Below, one piece after another: positions 24,029 to 35,170 of a DNA stretch of 64,000 nucleotides (its first letter is position 1; each line of letters opens with the position of its first letter). Source of the stretch: Botryosphaeria dothidea (lineage: Eukaryota > Ascomycota > Dothideomycetes > Botryosphaeriales > Botryosphaeriaceae); NCBI GenBank assembly GCA_011503125.2, contig WWBZ02000001.1, positions 5,084,001 through 5,148,000 of the forward strand, written 5' to 3'. The notes below the pieces were generated by a model. The model saw nothing but the letters and a program-made list of their open reading frames with translations, ran no database searches and had not been told where the DNA came from. The position numbers and the translations under genes were made by a program.

Positions 24029-25954
24029 CTAGGCCTTCTCCTCCTCCATCTTCACGCTTTCCTCCACGGCCACGACCTCGGCACTCTCCCTACCTTCTCC
24101 GGTCGATACCCCCTCCAAGACCCTCACCGCACCCTCTGAGTTCGCATTCTGCACCGCAGTAACTCTGGCTCCGATGCCGGTTCCCTTGAACTTCCTGCTC
24201 CGCCACGCCGGCACTCCGGCCTGGAACATCTCATCTAACTCCTCAAGCGACCGCCCCCGCATCTCAGGCACGACCAAATAGACAAACACGATTGCCGCTG
24301 CAGAGATGCTTGCGTAAATCATGCCAACCCTCGATCCCAGGTTTCCGGGCGCATCCTGCACAAAAGGGTTGATGTAGGTGATAAGCAAGTTGCAGCAGAA
24401 CGAGGAGGTTGTCGCGATGGCGATAGTGCGCTCACGGAGCTGGTTCGTCGAGACCTCGGACGTGATGGTCCAGTTGACAGAGCCCCAAGCGCCCGTCGAG
24501 AAGACGGAGTGGAACATGATGGCCGCAATGCACCCCTGGGCCACCGCCCCGCCCGACACGCCGCCGGGATACCACGTCGCCAGGCCCGACACCACCCAGA
24601 GCAAGATGCACATGAAAAACGACGCGCCCATGAGCATGTACCGGCGACCGATCTTGTCCGTCAGGTAGAAAGCCAGCGTGGCGCCGGCGAGGTTGGCGCA
24701 CATGTACGCCACGTTGACTTTCAGCGTGTTCGGGATGCCAATCTGCTTGAGGAAGACGACGAGGTACGTGTTGAGGAAAGCGGCGCCCTGCGATTGTTGC
24801 AGGCATTGTACGCCCACTGCGATGAAGGTGCGCCGGCCGTTGCTGCCGCGCATGCAGTCAAGCCAGGAGGTGGCGTGGTGGGCTTCGACTTGCTCGCGTA
24901 GAGCTTCTTCGAGGAGAATGAGTTCCACCTCGACTTCGGAGTGGGTGGCACTGCCGTGGCGGATGAATGCGAGAGCGGAAAGCGCGTCCGATCGCCGGTT
25001 TTTGGAGAGCAGCCAGCGTGGCGATTCGGGAACAAACCAGACACCGCAGAGAAGCAGAACCGGGATGATTATTTGGAGAACGATGACTGAACAGCATCAG
25101 TAACTGCGGAGCATGGAGAGGCGGGGATGGAAAGAAGGCATACCGGTCTTCCACGCCCAGTCGCTGCTCATTGTGGAAGTACCATAGACGGTACCGGCCG
25201 CAATGAGGCCGCCGATCATGAGCCACCACTGGTAGAAGTTGACCATGGCTCCACGGATGGCAGGCGGCTATCGAGATGGTTAGCACCAGTTACAATTTGT
25301 CCACTGGTATCCGATTTGCACCTACCGACAGTTCGGACATGTACATGGGGATGCAGTTTGCCTCTATGCCCATAGAGACCGAATTGACCAGACGTCCAGC
25401 CATGATAGCCCAATAGTTGTTAACAGCTGACTGAATGATGATTCCCACAATAGCGATGACGCAGATTACGACAACTGTCAGCCGGCGGCCGAGACGTCTG
25501 GTGATTTCAGATGCAATCACGCAGCCGATGACCCATCCAGCAATTGGTGTTCCACTGGCTATGGAAAGCCATGATGAAGGAATGGTTCTGGTTGTGCTGT
25601 CGCCAACATGGGTTCCGAGGTCTGCGGAGAATCTGGCGGAGCATTAGCGAGACACTTTCCCCGCACCTATCCATCAGTGTCATCGTGATAGAGCTTACTT
25701 GTCCATAGAAACCACGGCTGACCAGTAGTTATTATCTAAGCCAAAATTCTACCTGTCGCTCAGTAACAGCACAGTGGATTGTGAAGTGGTGCTGATAGTC
25801 TCACCATGGCGCCCAGCTTTTGAGGAGGAAAAAATATATCAGCATGTTGCCATCAGACTGAGAGTCCGCAAATTTAACTTACAGACACAAGCAAGTATAC
25901 TTGCATCAATCTCGGCGTGAGCTCCCTCAGGAGGAGAGGCTTCTCGAAATGCAT
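24029..25954 (-). CDS. MFS sugar/alpha-glucoside-type transporter
   Basis: This is a 12-helix proton symporter of the MFS sugar-porter family in the plasma membrane. Six exons (25954-25883, 25816-25805, 25748-25699, 25632-25326, 25267-25144, 25086-24029) total 541 codons, 540 residues, the typical length. Signatures: ITRRLGRRL (GR-x-GRR motif between helices 2 and 3), GRLVNSVSMGIEANCIPMYM (equivalent of PVYxSE), FVPESPRWLLSK (PESPR), DKIGRRYML in the second half and VVPEMRGRSLEELDEMF (PETKGRSLEE). The start encodes MHFEKPLLLRELTPRLMQVY. The second exon is only 12 bases (residues LGAM), but it joins YLLVS to NFGLDNNYWSA in a way that matches helix 1. Sugar specificity cannot be assigned. The gene opens the accessory-looking block that runs to 36 kb. 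Confidence 0.9.
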
Positions 25955-27063
25955 GGTGCCTAGCGAATTCGAGCTGCCACGGGGATGAGATGCACCACAA
26001 AATGTCAACCGTCAATCACGAGGAAAATGGGCACGGAGGAAACGCGTCTGTCCAAAGGAGTCCCACAATTTTCCCACGGAGCCTGTATCTCCTTTTATCT
26101 GGAAACGCTCTCCGCGTTGGCACCCTGGCAACGGCCTTATCTGAGCATTTGATCGCTATCATGGAGTACCGTCCAAAGCGGTACTACAGCCGATGATTAG
26201 CGCCGTATGAGATATTCCCGTACACAAAAATCCCATTAGGACTGGTAGGGGAACTGAAGCATTCATCCGCATAGCTCTGTTACCAGAAACAGAATGCAAT
26301 TACGTACAAACGAGCTCTTTAACTCCCTATTGAGCTAAGTTGCGTCGTCGCTAACCATGGCCTGCAGCACCCATCTGTACATTTCCGGTACCAACTGCAT
26401 CCACTTCAAAGGGTTTGTCAACACCTCGGGCTTAATTCTCGGTAATATCAGCGGAGAATACCTACATGATAGCTCCGTGCTGCTTGCATTGATCGGATCT
26501 TGCTGATCTTGTATCCGAAGAATGATAAGCAGTGAGCGATATGTCGCCGACTGGCAGAAGTGGTGGGATTGATCTTAACCACACACCCTATTAAATATAA
26601 ATATTTCGACAGTTTGCAACTAAGATTAATTAAACTTACTCAGAATTGAGCAGAATATTTCAGACTACACCGAAGCTTGCCCGAATTTCATACTGTGCAG
26701 TAGCGACATGAGCAACAAAACTCACTTCCAAAGTAACCAACCGCCATGTTTCGGGCCTGCCGATGAGGAGCAGATTGTACAACGCGCACACTTGTAGATC
26801 CCCGACCTATCTCCACACTGAGCGGAGCCTTGATTCGATATCAGTCGCAGAAGTGGGGGATCCGGGGTAAGTCTGATCCTTGTTCGGCGAGCTGAACCGA
26901 GCAAAGCCCCGCTCCTTTGAGGGCATCACTTCTCAATTACAAAGCATTCAGACTTTTGGTTCGCATAAGAGACCGAAGCTTGCCGGGCTGCGAATACGAG
27001 CCCAGAATTCATTAGCGAGATTCTTCTTGGAGGTTCAATTGCTGCAATTGCATCAAAAGAACA
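25955..27063. other. Divergent intergenic region with a foldback repeat
   Basis: About 1.1 kb between the divergent MFS and dioxygenase genes. It is AT-richer than its surroundings (26200-26650) and holds a foldback repeat copy at 26245-26330. No coding frame is supported. Both promoters must lie here. Confidence 0.5.
26245..26330 (-). repeat. Foldback repeat, copy E
   Basis: Begins TAGGGGAACTGAAGCATTC and contains ATAGCTCTGTTACCAGAAAC, the minus-orientation form of the family core, with a single-base change every few positions. It ends CTCTTTAACTCCCTA, so the outer TAGGG/CCCTA ends still pair. The second half of the core is strongly diverged. Confidence 0.65.
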
Positions 27064-28237
27064 ATGCCGCACTCCACCCAAGCACCAACTTTGGCCGACA
27101 ATGTCCAGTATGGCGACTGGAGAGATGACATGTTTCGTGATGGCTACGCCGTTGTCAAAGGTGCCGTTCCCCCGGAGCGCTGCGAAAAGTACATTGACGA
27201 CATGTACGCTTGGCTCGAGAAGTTCCCCTACGGTTTCAAGCGTGATGACAAGAGCACTTGGACGCCAGAGCATCTGCCTGCAAACATGAAGTGAGTACCA
27301 CTTAAAATTTCAACGTCGCAACCCCATTGACAGCACAATCTTCTCACCTACAGGGGCGGCATGTACTACCACTACTCCGTCCAACACGAAGCCTTCGTCT
27401 GGCGCGCGCGGCAAGAACCCGGTGTCCTCGACGCCTTCTCCCTCCTCTGGGGCACCGATAAGCTAATCGCCTCCTTCGACGGTATCAACTTCACCCTCCC
27501 CACGTCCGCCCGCGCGCCATGGAAGGCGTGGCCGCACATCGACCAGTCGCCGTACCGCACGGGCCTGCAGTGTGCGCAAGGCATCATCAACTTCTCGCCC
27601 AACGGGCCCAAAGACGGCGGGCTCGTCGTGCTCAAGGGAAGCCACAAGCTCACCGAGAGCTACTTCGAGTGCCACGAAAAGGACCAGAAAACGTGGGGCT
27701 CGACGGACTGGTTCGGCTTCACGCCAGAGCAGGTGGAGTGGTTCAAGGAGAGAGGGTGTGAGGAAATCAAGGTCTGCGCCGATCCGGGGGATCTGATTGT
27801 GTGGGATTCGCGGACGATGCATCATAATGTTGTGCCGGAGGGTGACCAGACCAGGGCGCTTGTCTGTGAGTATCTTGCAAGTGTAGCGTTAGAGACACTC
27901 TGCGCTTCCATACTAATGAATGTCGGAATACATAGATGCATGCTATGCTCCAGCAAAGTTTGCCAAACAGGAGACACTGGAGAAGAAGAAAGAGTTTTTC
28001 GAGAAGAGGATTGGCACTGTGAGTTTAGATAAACCCCGACCCAGATCTGTCGGGTAAACTGATTAGTTAACTTTGCAGACCCATTGGCCACATGACAACA
28101 TCTTCATCAGCAGCTACTCGACAGCGAGAGAGCGTTGCGGCAAGCCAGACGAATTCGATCGGGACAGGCCTTTTGAAGAGCCAGAGATCAATGATACCGT
28201 ATTGAGGCTTGCTGGAGTCCTTTCATACGATGAGTAA
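27064..28237 (+). CDS. Phytanoyl-CoA dioxygenase (PhyH) family Fe(II)/2-oxoglutarate oxygenase
   Basis: This is a non-haem iron, 2-oxoglutarate-dependent oxygenase. Four exons (27064-27290, 27354-27865, 27936-28018, 28079-28237) give 326 residues. The double-stranded beta-helix core shows the iron ligands: HxD in KAWPHIDQSPYRTG and the distal His in SRTMHHNVVPEG, followed by an Arg-containing stretch (DQTRALV) suited to binding 2-oxoglutarate. GLVVLKGSHKLTESYFE is the usual PhyH strand-turn. The N-terminus (MFRDGYAVVKGAVPPERCEK) fits the family start. There is no signal peptide or peroxisomal tail, so the enzyme is probably cytosolic. Fungal relatives include both primary-metabolism and natural-product tailoring enzymes. 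Its neighbours (transporter, hydrolase, P450) make a small catabolic or biosynthetic set plausible but unproven. Confidence 0.9.
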
Positions 28238-28507
28238 GCTTAAAAAGCATGTCCAGGTGGGCGCAGTAACCTAAGTAGGGAGAGGAGTGGAGTATTCTCA
28301 TTAGCATCAATACCTCAACAAGACATACCAATGACCATTTAAGAAGCTTCGGAACCTCTGCTTTGGTTTTTGTGATCTTGCAGACACGGTTCAATTTCCG
28401 TGCTGCTACAAACCTCCCAGCTAAAACACTCTGGAACTCCAGGAAACGAACGCCGGCTCCCGCGAGGTCAAACCACAAGATCCTTCAGGCAGGACCGGAA
28501 ACTTCGT

Positions 28508-29546
28508 TCACAGATGTGCGGCGTCGCCTTTCTCTACTTTCCCTAGAAATCCCACCACCCGCCTGCACAAGTCTCCCACCACATCTTCCTTGTTCCTCTT
28601 CAAATTGTGCGTTGCGCCAGGGACCACGCCGCCGAATTCCTCTTCCCAAACACCCCCAGCCTCTTTCACCGCAACCCCCCACTTCCGCACCAGCCCTTCC
28701 TTATCCACGCTCTTGGGCACAAACTCATCCGATCCGGAGTAAAGCGCACAAATCTTCAGTCCTTGCGGCACGGCGCCAAAGGTCTTCTTCACCGCCCCAT
28801 CGTCCAGATCGCTGCTGAAGAAATCGTCCGCGCCGCGCTTATCCGGGCTCGCCAAGCTCAACCACCTCCTCGCGCTCACCGGCGTCTTCTGGAAGATAGG
28901 CGCGGTGAGGGCGAAGGACAGTATATCCTCACCCCTCCCCTCGTCCACAAACTTCTGTGCGGCCGCATTGATCTTATGGAAGCCCTCCCGGCCGAGCGCC
29001 TCGACCATGGCCTCGCGGTCTGAGACAGGGGCCTGCAAGATGACGCCGTCGAGCGGGGCGCGCTGCTTCGCGGCCGAGGGGTTCGCTGGGGCCGAGACGT
29101 ACTCGATGGCGTCCTGGCAGCCGGTGCTGTGGCCCATGAGCACGATCTTGGCGGCGGGGCGGATGGAGCGGAAGTAGGCGACGAGGCGGGCCAGCTCGTC
29201 GGCGTCGCGGCCGAGCTCGGCGGTGCCCCAGGCGGCGTAGGAGGAGGTGAGGATGGGCTGCGCGAGGGTCCACGTCGGCGGCAGGCGGGACGCGAGAGCC
29301 GTGGGGTAGGGCACGGTGAGCAGGCCGTCGCCGAGACCGCCGACCCTGTTTCAGTTTCGCCGGCGTGAGCTATTTGGGCTTCTTTCAGGAGACCTAGGGG
29401 GAGGGCGCGAAAGGTGCGAGATGATGATACCAGATCAGGACGTTAGGATGGGCGACAGGTGGGCTGGTAGGCTTGTGCTCGAAGGCGACGAGGTTGGGGG
29501 AGAAACGGTGGGCGGTGCCATCGTGGGCGGAAGGTCGGAAGGCCAT
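28508..29546 (-). CDS. DUF1749 alpha/beta hydrolase
   Basis: This is an alpha/beta-hydrolase of the DUF1749 (UPF0613) family, related to fungal siderophore-esterase-like proteins. Two exons (29546-29431 and 29345-28508) give 317 residues. Expected features are present: NVLIWVGGLGDGLLTVPYP near the N-terminus (oxyanion-hole loop), the nucleophile elbow GHSTGCQDAIEY, YSGSDEFVPKSVDK (acid Asp region) and VPGATHNLK (catalytic His). The start at 29546 gives MAFRPSAHDGTAHRFSPNLV, matching the family's short head. There is no signal peptide, so action inside the cell is likely. It is convergent with the PhyH gene (270 bases between stops). The substrate is unknown; ester hydrolysis follows from the fold. 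Confidence 0.88.
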
Positions 29547-30594
29547 TTTGGATCGATGTCTTTGGTCGAATCGGTGTCAGGGCCGCGCGCTGGAGGCGTG
29601 TGGTGGTAGAAACGTCGAGTGACGTCGGCGGGGTGGCTCTCTGCTTCAAATAGAGCTGTCTGCCCCGCCGTCTGTGCGCGAAGCTTCTTGCCCAACAAGG
29701 TATATCCGCACCAACAGGTTTCCTTATCGGCCAATTGAATTCTCCTAATAGGAAGGAGGAAGCATATTTGAAATATTGAACCGCGGGGATCCGTTAGGAC
29801 AGATGCAACAAAACTCTCGGCGCCGCCCGACCCTGCCCTGTTCGCGAGTGCATCTGGCGCACTGTAAAAAAACTCCACGGTTCGATAGTTGGTTGTACGC
29901 CTATAAGAAGATGGTTCGTACCATGCTGGTATTTGTTAACTGCAGAACCAGCAACATGGCAAGCAACATCGGAATTAGTTCTTGGAGTATCCTCTGTTCA
30001 TACTTGGCGCGTGCCATAACGGGGGAATGGTATGAATCGCCAAATAAATGGGTTCGTGAGGTCTAGTCTTTCTACAGAGAGGTGTCGGACGCGAAGACCA
30101 TACCATAACTAATGCGGCGCTGACCATCGGCTACAGTGTCCTTCTCCACAATCTGTGCGCGGAATGCAGGTAATCACGCGCTGTGGTTTCCCGCCACAGC
30201 TTGGCTAATCTCTTGTCGAACGGCTTTGTGGCAGAGACGAGAACACATGGCTCTGCTTGCAAATGGCATGAGACCGCCGGTGACACTCCCAGGACAGCCC
30301 TATCCCAATTGCGATTTTCACTGGGAGATCACACTGTAAGTGGTAATTGCGACACGTGAAATATTGGCTGTTCGGCGGTTGGAGTTGCTCACATGAACGC
30401 GCCGAGGCACGCCAACCACCAAAGATCGGCGGCCACGCACAAGCCTTCTTTCCAAACCCTAAATACAAGCTTGAAATTGGTTGGTGAGAATGTGGGGTAC
30501 GGCCGTATTAAAGAACTCCAGGCAGCCGTTTTTGTTAAAGAATAGAACATATCATCGCTTTGATGTCCATCACCCAACTGGGAAGTCACCGAAA
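29547..30594. other. Divergent intergenic region, hydrolase / P450
   Basis: About 1.05 kb with the promoters of two divergent genes. Short frames are present but carry no family features. No repeat copy seen. Confidence 0.45.
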
Positions 30595-32318
30595 ATGCAG
30601 CCATTCCTTGAGTTCCTTCTTTTCTTCTCCAAAATCGCCGTTGCCTCTGCGAGCATCTGGTGGTGTTCTACCAGATTCTTCTGGCATCATCTCCCACAGG
30701 ATGTTCAAGCTCACATTGGAGCAATCTCTGTGGTCCTCAGCTTCCTCGGGTTGTATTTGGACGATGCGTACATCCACACTTACTTCCGGAGCCCTCTTCG
30801 ACATGTCCCTACCATGAAGGTAACGAGATCCACAGATCTCTCACCATCATCTTCTTATCTAACGGATTTGACCAGGTACTTTCCTCCATGAAACTGGTGA
30901 CGGAAACACCACGCGGCGAGACGGTTCTACGCTGGATGCAAGACCACCCCCAAACAGACTTGCTCAGACTGCGCACGACACTGGGCTTCGGCTTCGCAAT
31001 GCTGTATCCTCTTTCTCCTACGGCCTTGCGGGATGTCATGTCCACCAATACGTACGATTTCGTCAAGCCGTGGGGCCTGCGGGCATTCCTTGCGCGTATC
31101 ATCGGCTTCGGCCTCATCACTTCGGAAGGCAACCCGCACAAGCACCAAAGAAAGGCTCTGACCCCTGCCTTCAACATCAAGAACATCCGTGCCCTCTACC
31201 CCGCCATGTGGGAGCAGGCGGGAATCCTCGTCGACCAGATGCTGAAGCAGTCGCAGCAGATCGGCCAAATCGAGGTCGGGGGTTGGGCCTCGCGTCTTGC
31301 TCTGGACGTCATTGGCACCGCTGCACTCTCCCACAACTTCAACTCCTTGGTCACGTCGGAGCACCAGATCGCCAAGTCGTTTCTCTCCATCCTTGACCCG
31401 GAGCCTCACATGGTCGTCTTCTTTGGTCTGAACTTGATTCTGCCCACCTGGATCGCCGGCCTGTTTCCTACGCAAGCAAACAAGATCGTAGAGAGGGAGA
31501 GCACGTATCTCAGAAACGTCTGCGAGGAGATCCTCGACGACAAACAGGCCAAGCTGGAGGGAGCGAAGCGGACCGAGAGCAAGGTTGAAGAATCCGACAT
31601 CCTGGGGAACATCATTGCAGGCAACGAGTTCAGCAGGCAAGAGATTGTCGATCAGATGCTCACCTTCATCGCCGCCGGCCACGAAACCACTGCCTCATCT
31701 ATGAGCTGGGCCTTCCACCTCCTGACCTTGCCCGAGTACAAGCACTACCAGAAGATCCTTCGCGAGGAGGTCCGCTCTGCCATCCCATCCCTGGGCGGTC
31801 AAGGAAAGCTGACGATCGAGGATGCTCCTCTTCACAACGTCATCGAATCTCTTCCATACCTGAACGGCGTTTGTGAGGAGGTACTCCGTCTTTTCCCCGC
31901 CGTCCCCACCACTCTACGCGAGGCAATCCGAGACACGAGCATTGCCGGAGCCGCCGTGCCCAAAGGGACATGGATTGTCCTCAGCCCCTGGAGCATCAAC
32001 CGCAACCCGCACTTCTGGGGTGCTGACGCCCACAAGTTCCGGCCCGAAAGGTGGATGGACCAGCTCCCGGATGGCACCAAGAGACCCAACAAGAACGGCG
32101 GCGCCCAGAGCAACTACTGCGAGATTACTTTCCTGCACGGGCAGAGAGCCTGCATCGGCCGAGACTTTGCCAAGGCGGAGTTGAGATGTGTGCTGGCCGC
32201 CATTTTTGGCAGGTGCGAGGCACAGCGGTTGAAAGGGGATGACGGGCGCGTCACTGTTTCAGGGGCGGTGACTATCAAGCCAAGAGAGGGGATGCATGTG
32301 TCTTTGATTCCAGTGTAG
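30595..32318 (+). CDS. Cytochrome P450 monooxygenase
   Basis: This is a microsomal haem-thiolate monooxygenase. Two exons (30595-30819 and 30876-32318) give 555 residues. The N-terminal membrane anchor spans about residues 1-65 (AHIGAISVVLSFLGLYL). Motifs in order: WxxxR-like HKHQRKALTPAFN (C helix region), AGHETTASSMSWAF (I helix, with the Thr used in oxygen activation), EEVLRLFP (ExxR), FRPERWMDQ (PERW) and the haem loop FLHGQRACIGRDFA with ligand Cys near residue 501. It resembles the CYP3/CYP4-type clan of fungal P450s, but I cannot name a CYP family. The region after the anchor (HVPTMKVLSSMK) is short, lacking a classic PGP hinge, so the 56-base intron at 30820-30875 is the least certain part. 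It converges on the secreted-protein gene at 32566. Confidence 0.93.
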
Positions 32319-32565
32319 ACAATTGGATTAGCCAGATCTAAATCGTCACTGTATGGAGAGCTTTCTCCTGTGAAGCATGATTGCCAATCAACTAAGCAGT
32401 AACAGTCAAGTGGGTCAGTCAATGGAGAGGTTTGCTGAGAAATATCTCATAAATTAGAACCCTAATGCGCACTGGATCTCTACATGTTAAAGCCGGCTAT
32501 GTAGAGACCCGAATAGGAATTAAAGTCTACTCGCTGCTTCCCCAATAAAAACAAATCCCAGCCCC

Positions 32566-33059
32566 TTAAACGCAGGTGGAGTCCTGGCAGTAGGTCTGGC
32601 CACACTTCTGGCTCTTGCAGGCGGAGTTGACAGCGTCGCCACCAAGCTCGTGACCCTGGAAACCCTGGCACTGTAGAGTTGCTGCGTTAGCACTCGTTGC
32701 CCGTCTGACTTGGATGGTTTGAAAGGGGGCACTTACGTATTTGCCGGGGTACAGGGCACCGGTGGGAGCATCGACTGATACAGACGTGAGCCATTGTCCA
32801 ATAAGAATGAATAGAAACTAGGTATGACTTACTGATGGTGCCGCCGATGTAAGAGCACATGCCCTGGGTAGCGGCGTCGTTGGTGCCACGGTCAGAGGCG
32901 ATCTGGCAGGCGCAAGCCGAGTGGGAGTCGGCAATGGCGGTGCTTTGTTGCAATTAGTTGATGTCCAGAGAAAGGAGGAGGCCAGAAAGCCCAGTGAGTG
33001 GGTTTAGCTCACGAGAAGAGGGCCGAGGCGGCAACGGTAAGGGCGACGAAGAAGCGCAT
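32566..33059 (-). CDS. Small secreted cysteine-rich protein (effector-like), 99 residues
   Basis: Four small exons (33059-33013, 32942-32833, 32774-32737, 32670-32566) sum to exactly 100 codons. The product has a clear signal peptide (MRFFVALTVAASALFSTAIA, cleavage about residue 20) and a mature region of some 79 residues with eight cysteines (about 26, 28, 45, 66, 83, 88, 93, 98), enough for four disulphides. I do not recognise a named family; the pattern S-ACxC near the mature start, then GMCSYIGG, then KYCQGF and a Cys-dense tail is typical of secreted fungal proteins of unknown role. A TATAAAAG box lies about 107 bases upstream, suggesting regulated, possibly strong expression. All introns have GTRAG(T/C) donors, and the first has a CTAAT branch site. 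A structural or antimicrobial role is as possible as an effector role. Confidence 0.82.
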
Positions 33060-33165
33060 TTTGATTGTTGATGAAGTGGAAGTGGAAGGTGATTGTGAGG
33101 CTGCAGTGTTCAGAAGTGAAGATGCTGATGCTGATGATGATGGTTTACAAGAGAAGTCTTTCTCC

Positions 33166-33173
33166 CTTTTATA
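33166..33173 (-). promoter_or_regulatory. TATA box for the 99-residue secreted protein
   Basis: TATAAAAG on the minus strand, 107 bases before the start codon at 33059, the usual distance for a fungal core promoter. Confidence 0.6.
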
Positions 33174-35078
33174 TTGAACCCACGAGCTCCCTTCGCCGTG
33201 TTGGCCTTCATCCTCATGGAGCAGATCAGAACTCCATCGTGAATCAGACAACGGCTTCCTCGGGTGCGTGGTCCCACACTCATTTGCGAGGTGCTGGAAA
33301 AGGAGCGAATGCATCACATTGCCGCTGCTTTCTCGTCAGGTCCCACATCAGGCAGGCAACTTCATTTTCACCGCGGTTTCAGAGGACCTCTTCCATCCCA
33401 GGTGATCGTCGTGCTCGTTCTGAGTCGAAGTACGTATGAGGCTCATGGTGTTGCCGAAAGTCCGACTTGGACAAATCCCTATACGAGCTCTCCCACAATA
33501 ACTGACACGAATTACGGTCCCTATGGAGGAATTCTGGAGCCCTAAGGTCTGTGTTTCCCGAATGGCCGGCCTGCATGCATTCGGCGGCTCGTACCGCATC
33601 CCCTACTTTTACGTCACCACGCGTCTAGACAGGCAGGGCAATCGTTTCTTTGGGCCTGTGCACGTCCGCGGCTCTGCTCCGGGTAAACGCATATGACTCT
33701 GCGGCATCCGCGAGGTTCCGAGTGGCATTTCCGGCGCCTCCCGGGTTCAGAGCTGGGGACAATCCGGGGAAAGAGGCTGCTTGCCTGATGCCGATCGCGC
33801 TTAAGCCAGTGCCCAGAAAGCTTGGCTGCCTAAGCTCGTATGCTGGGCGCCTTGCTGATTGGATACTCAGGCATCGAATGGTCCGCATGTCCAGACCGGT
33901 GGATCCGGCAAATTGTCCCAAACCCCGAAATCACCGTACGCTGCACTCAAACGCCTTCAGTACACGTTGACCCCGCATACCGGGGAAGGCATGCAACTAA
34001 CAATTCGATATAGGGCTAGGCTAATCACTGTAGGGCTGGTGTTACGTGATTCTAGCGGATTGCGTCTTCCCGCAAAAGGTTATGTGCATTAAGCCTATCT
34101 ACAGCTCAGCGCCGCGTGCCTGACGAGACGCCTCGCCCTGGTCGCCGGCTTTCGCAATCTTTAGTCAGTGCTTGAGTTTCATCAAAGCTCCCGATCGTAA
34201 GCTGACACTGTCTGTGCCATTGTCGCATCCAGATCTGCACCATTTGCACCCCAAAACGGCTGGTCACGCCCAACACCCAAAATAACCCGTAAGCACCCGT
34301 TTCGTGTCTTCGCTTGCTGTTTCCCAATCTGAATTTCTCACGACTTATACCTCTAGAATTTGATTCGTCCCCAACAAAGGTACCCGCAAGAGACATGAGA
34401 TACCCACGCGATGATCGATCCACGGCGTAACATGTCTGACGGGGAAACGCCGATGACAAGGGCCCAGGAATGCCAACGGGTATCCAGTAGGTTTTTCCCC
34501 AGATGCTTCAGTCAGAAACATCTCTCACTGGCTATTCATACTACGTGTCTGAATTGAGAGGTCCGATTGGTGTTCTTGTGGCCTTTTAGGTATCCATCAC
34601 TTCAATCTCCCAGAAGGCACATTTGACTCTATCGTCTGCGCGTTTTTCTAGAGTAAGAAGGCAGTCACACCAGTGCTGCAGGCCATTGTGTCCGCTCAGG
34701 CTCATCAGGTCAGCCTCCACTTCGGCACAACATCCTAGGTTCTTTGAAACCTAGCAGTGTGCTCTTCTGGTGACTCGCAAGTTCTAGTTTCACTCCGAGA
34801 TAATCTCCGCTGTGTCATTTAGGCGGGGAAAGGATACGAACGGCAAATATGGAACCTGTGATCCTCCCTTGCCTTGGAACAGCGGGTTGGAAAATGGTGA
34901 GAGCACGGACTTGTAAAGGCGCGCCTCATGTGAACTCGCAAAACATTTCCAGCCGGGGTAACTTGTATAGCAAATCGCTGCCACTTCTACAGATGCCAAG
35001 AGCGCCTCTCGAGTAGCGCCGGAGGCTTCTATTCATGCTATCAGACTCGAAGATACCTGTGGCCATTGGAATTTTGGA

Positions 35079-35085
35079 TATAAAT
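35079..35085 (+). promoter_or_regulatory. TATA box for the Cbp1-like secreted protein
   Basis: TATAAAT on the plus strand, 86 bases before the start codon at 35171, in a suitable core-promoter position. Confidence 0.55.
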
Positions 35086-35170
35086 GCCCAGAGTTTTGCG
35101 AAGAGAACCATCAATCTCAAACACGACTTGATCAATTCTTCCAGCAGTCACTTACCAAAACTCGCTCAAG

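Larger units (their letters stand above)
33060..35170. other. Gene-free region between two small secreted-protein genes
   Basis: About 2.1 kb with the promoters of the two flanking secreted-protein genes. TATA elements lie at 33166-33173 (minus) and 35079-35085 (plus). A GATGCT/GAT triplet run at about 33120-33142 is in the leader of the 33059 gene. Open frames at 33625-33970 overlap on both strands and show no features. Confidence 0.5.

Noticed and set aside
24029..32318. Full secondary-metabolite cluster
   Set aside because: No polyketide synthase, peptide synthetase, terpene cyclase or cluster regulator is visible, so only an accessory block is claimed.
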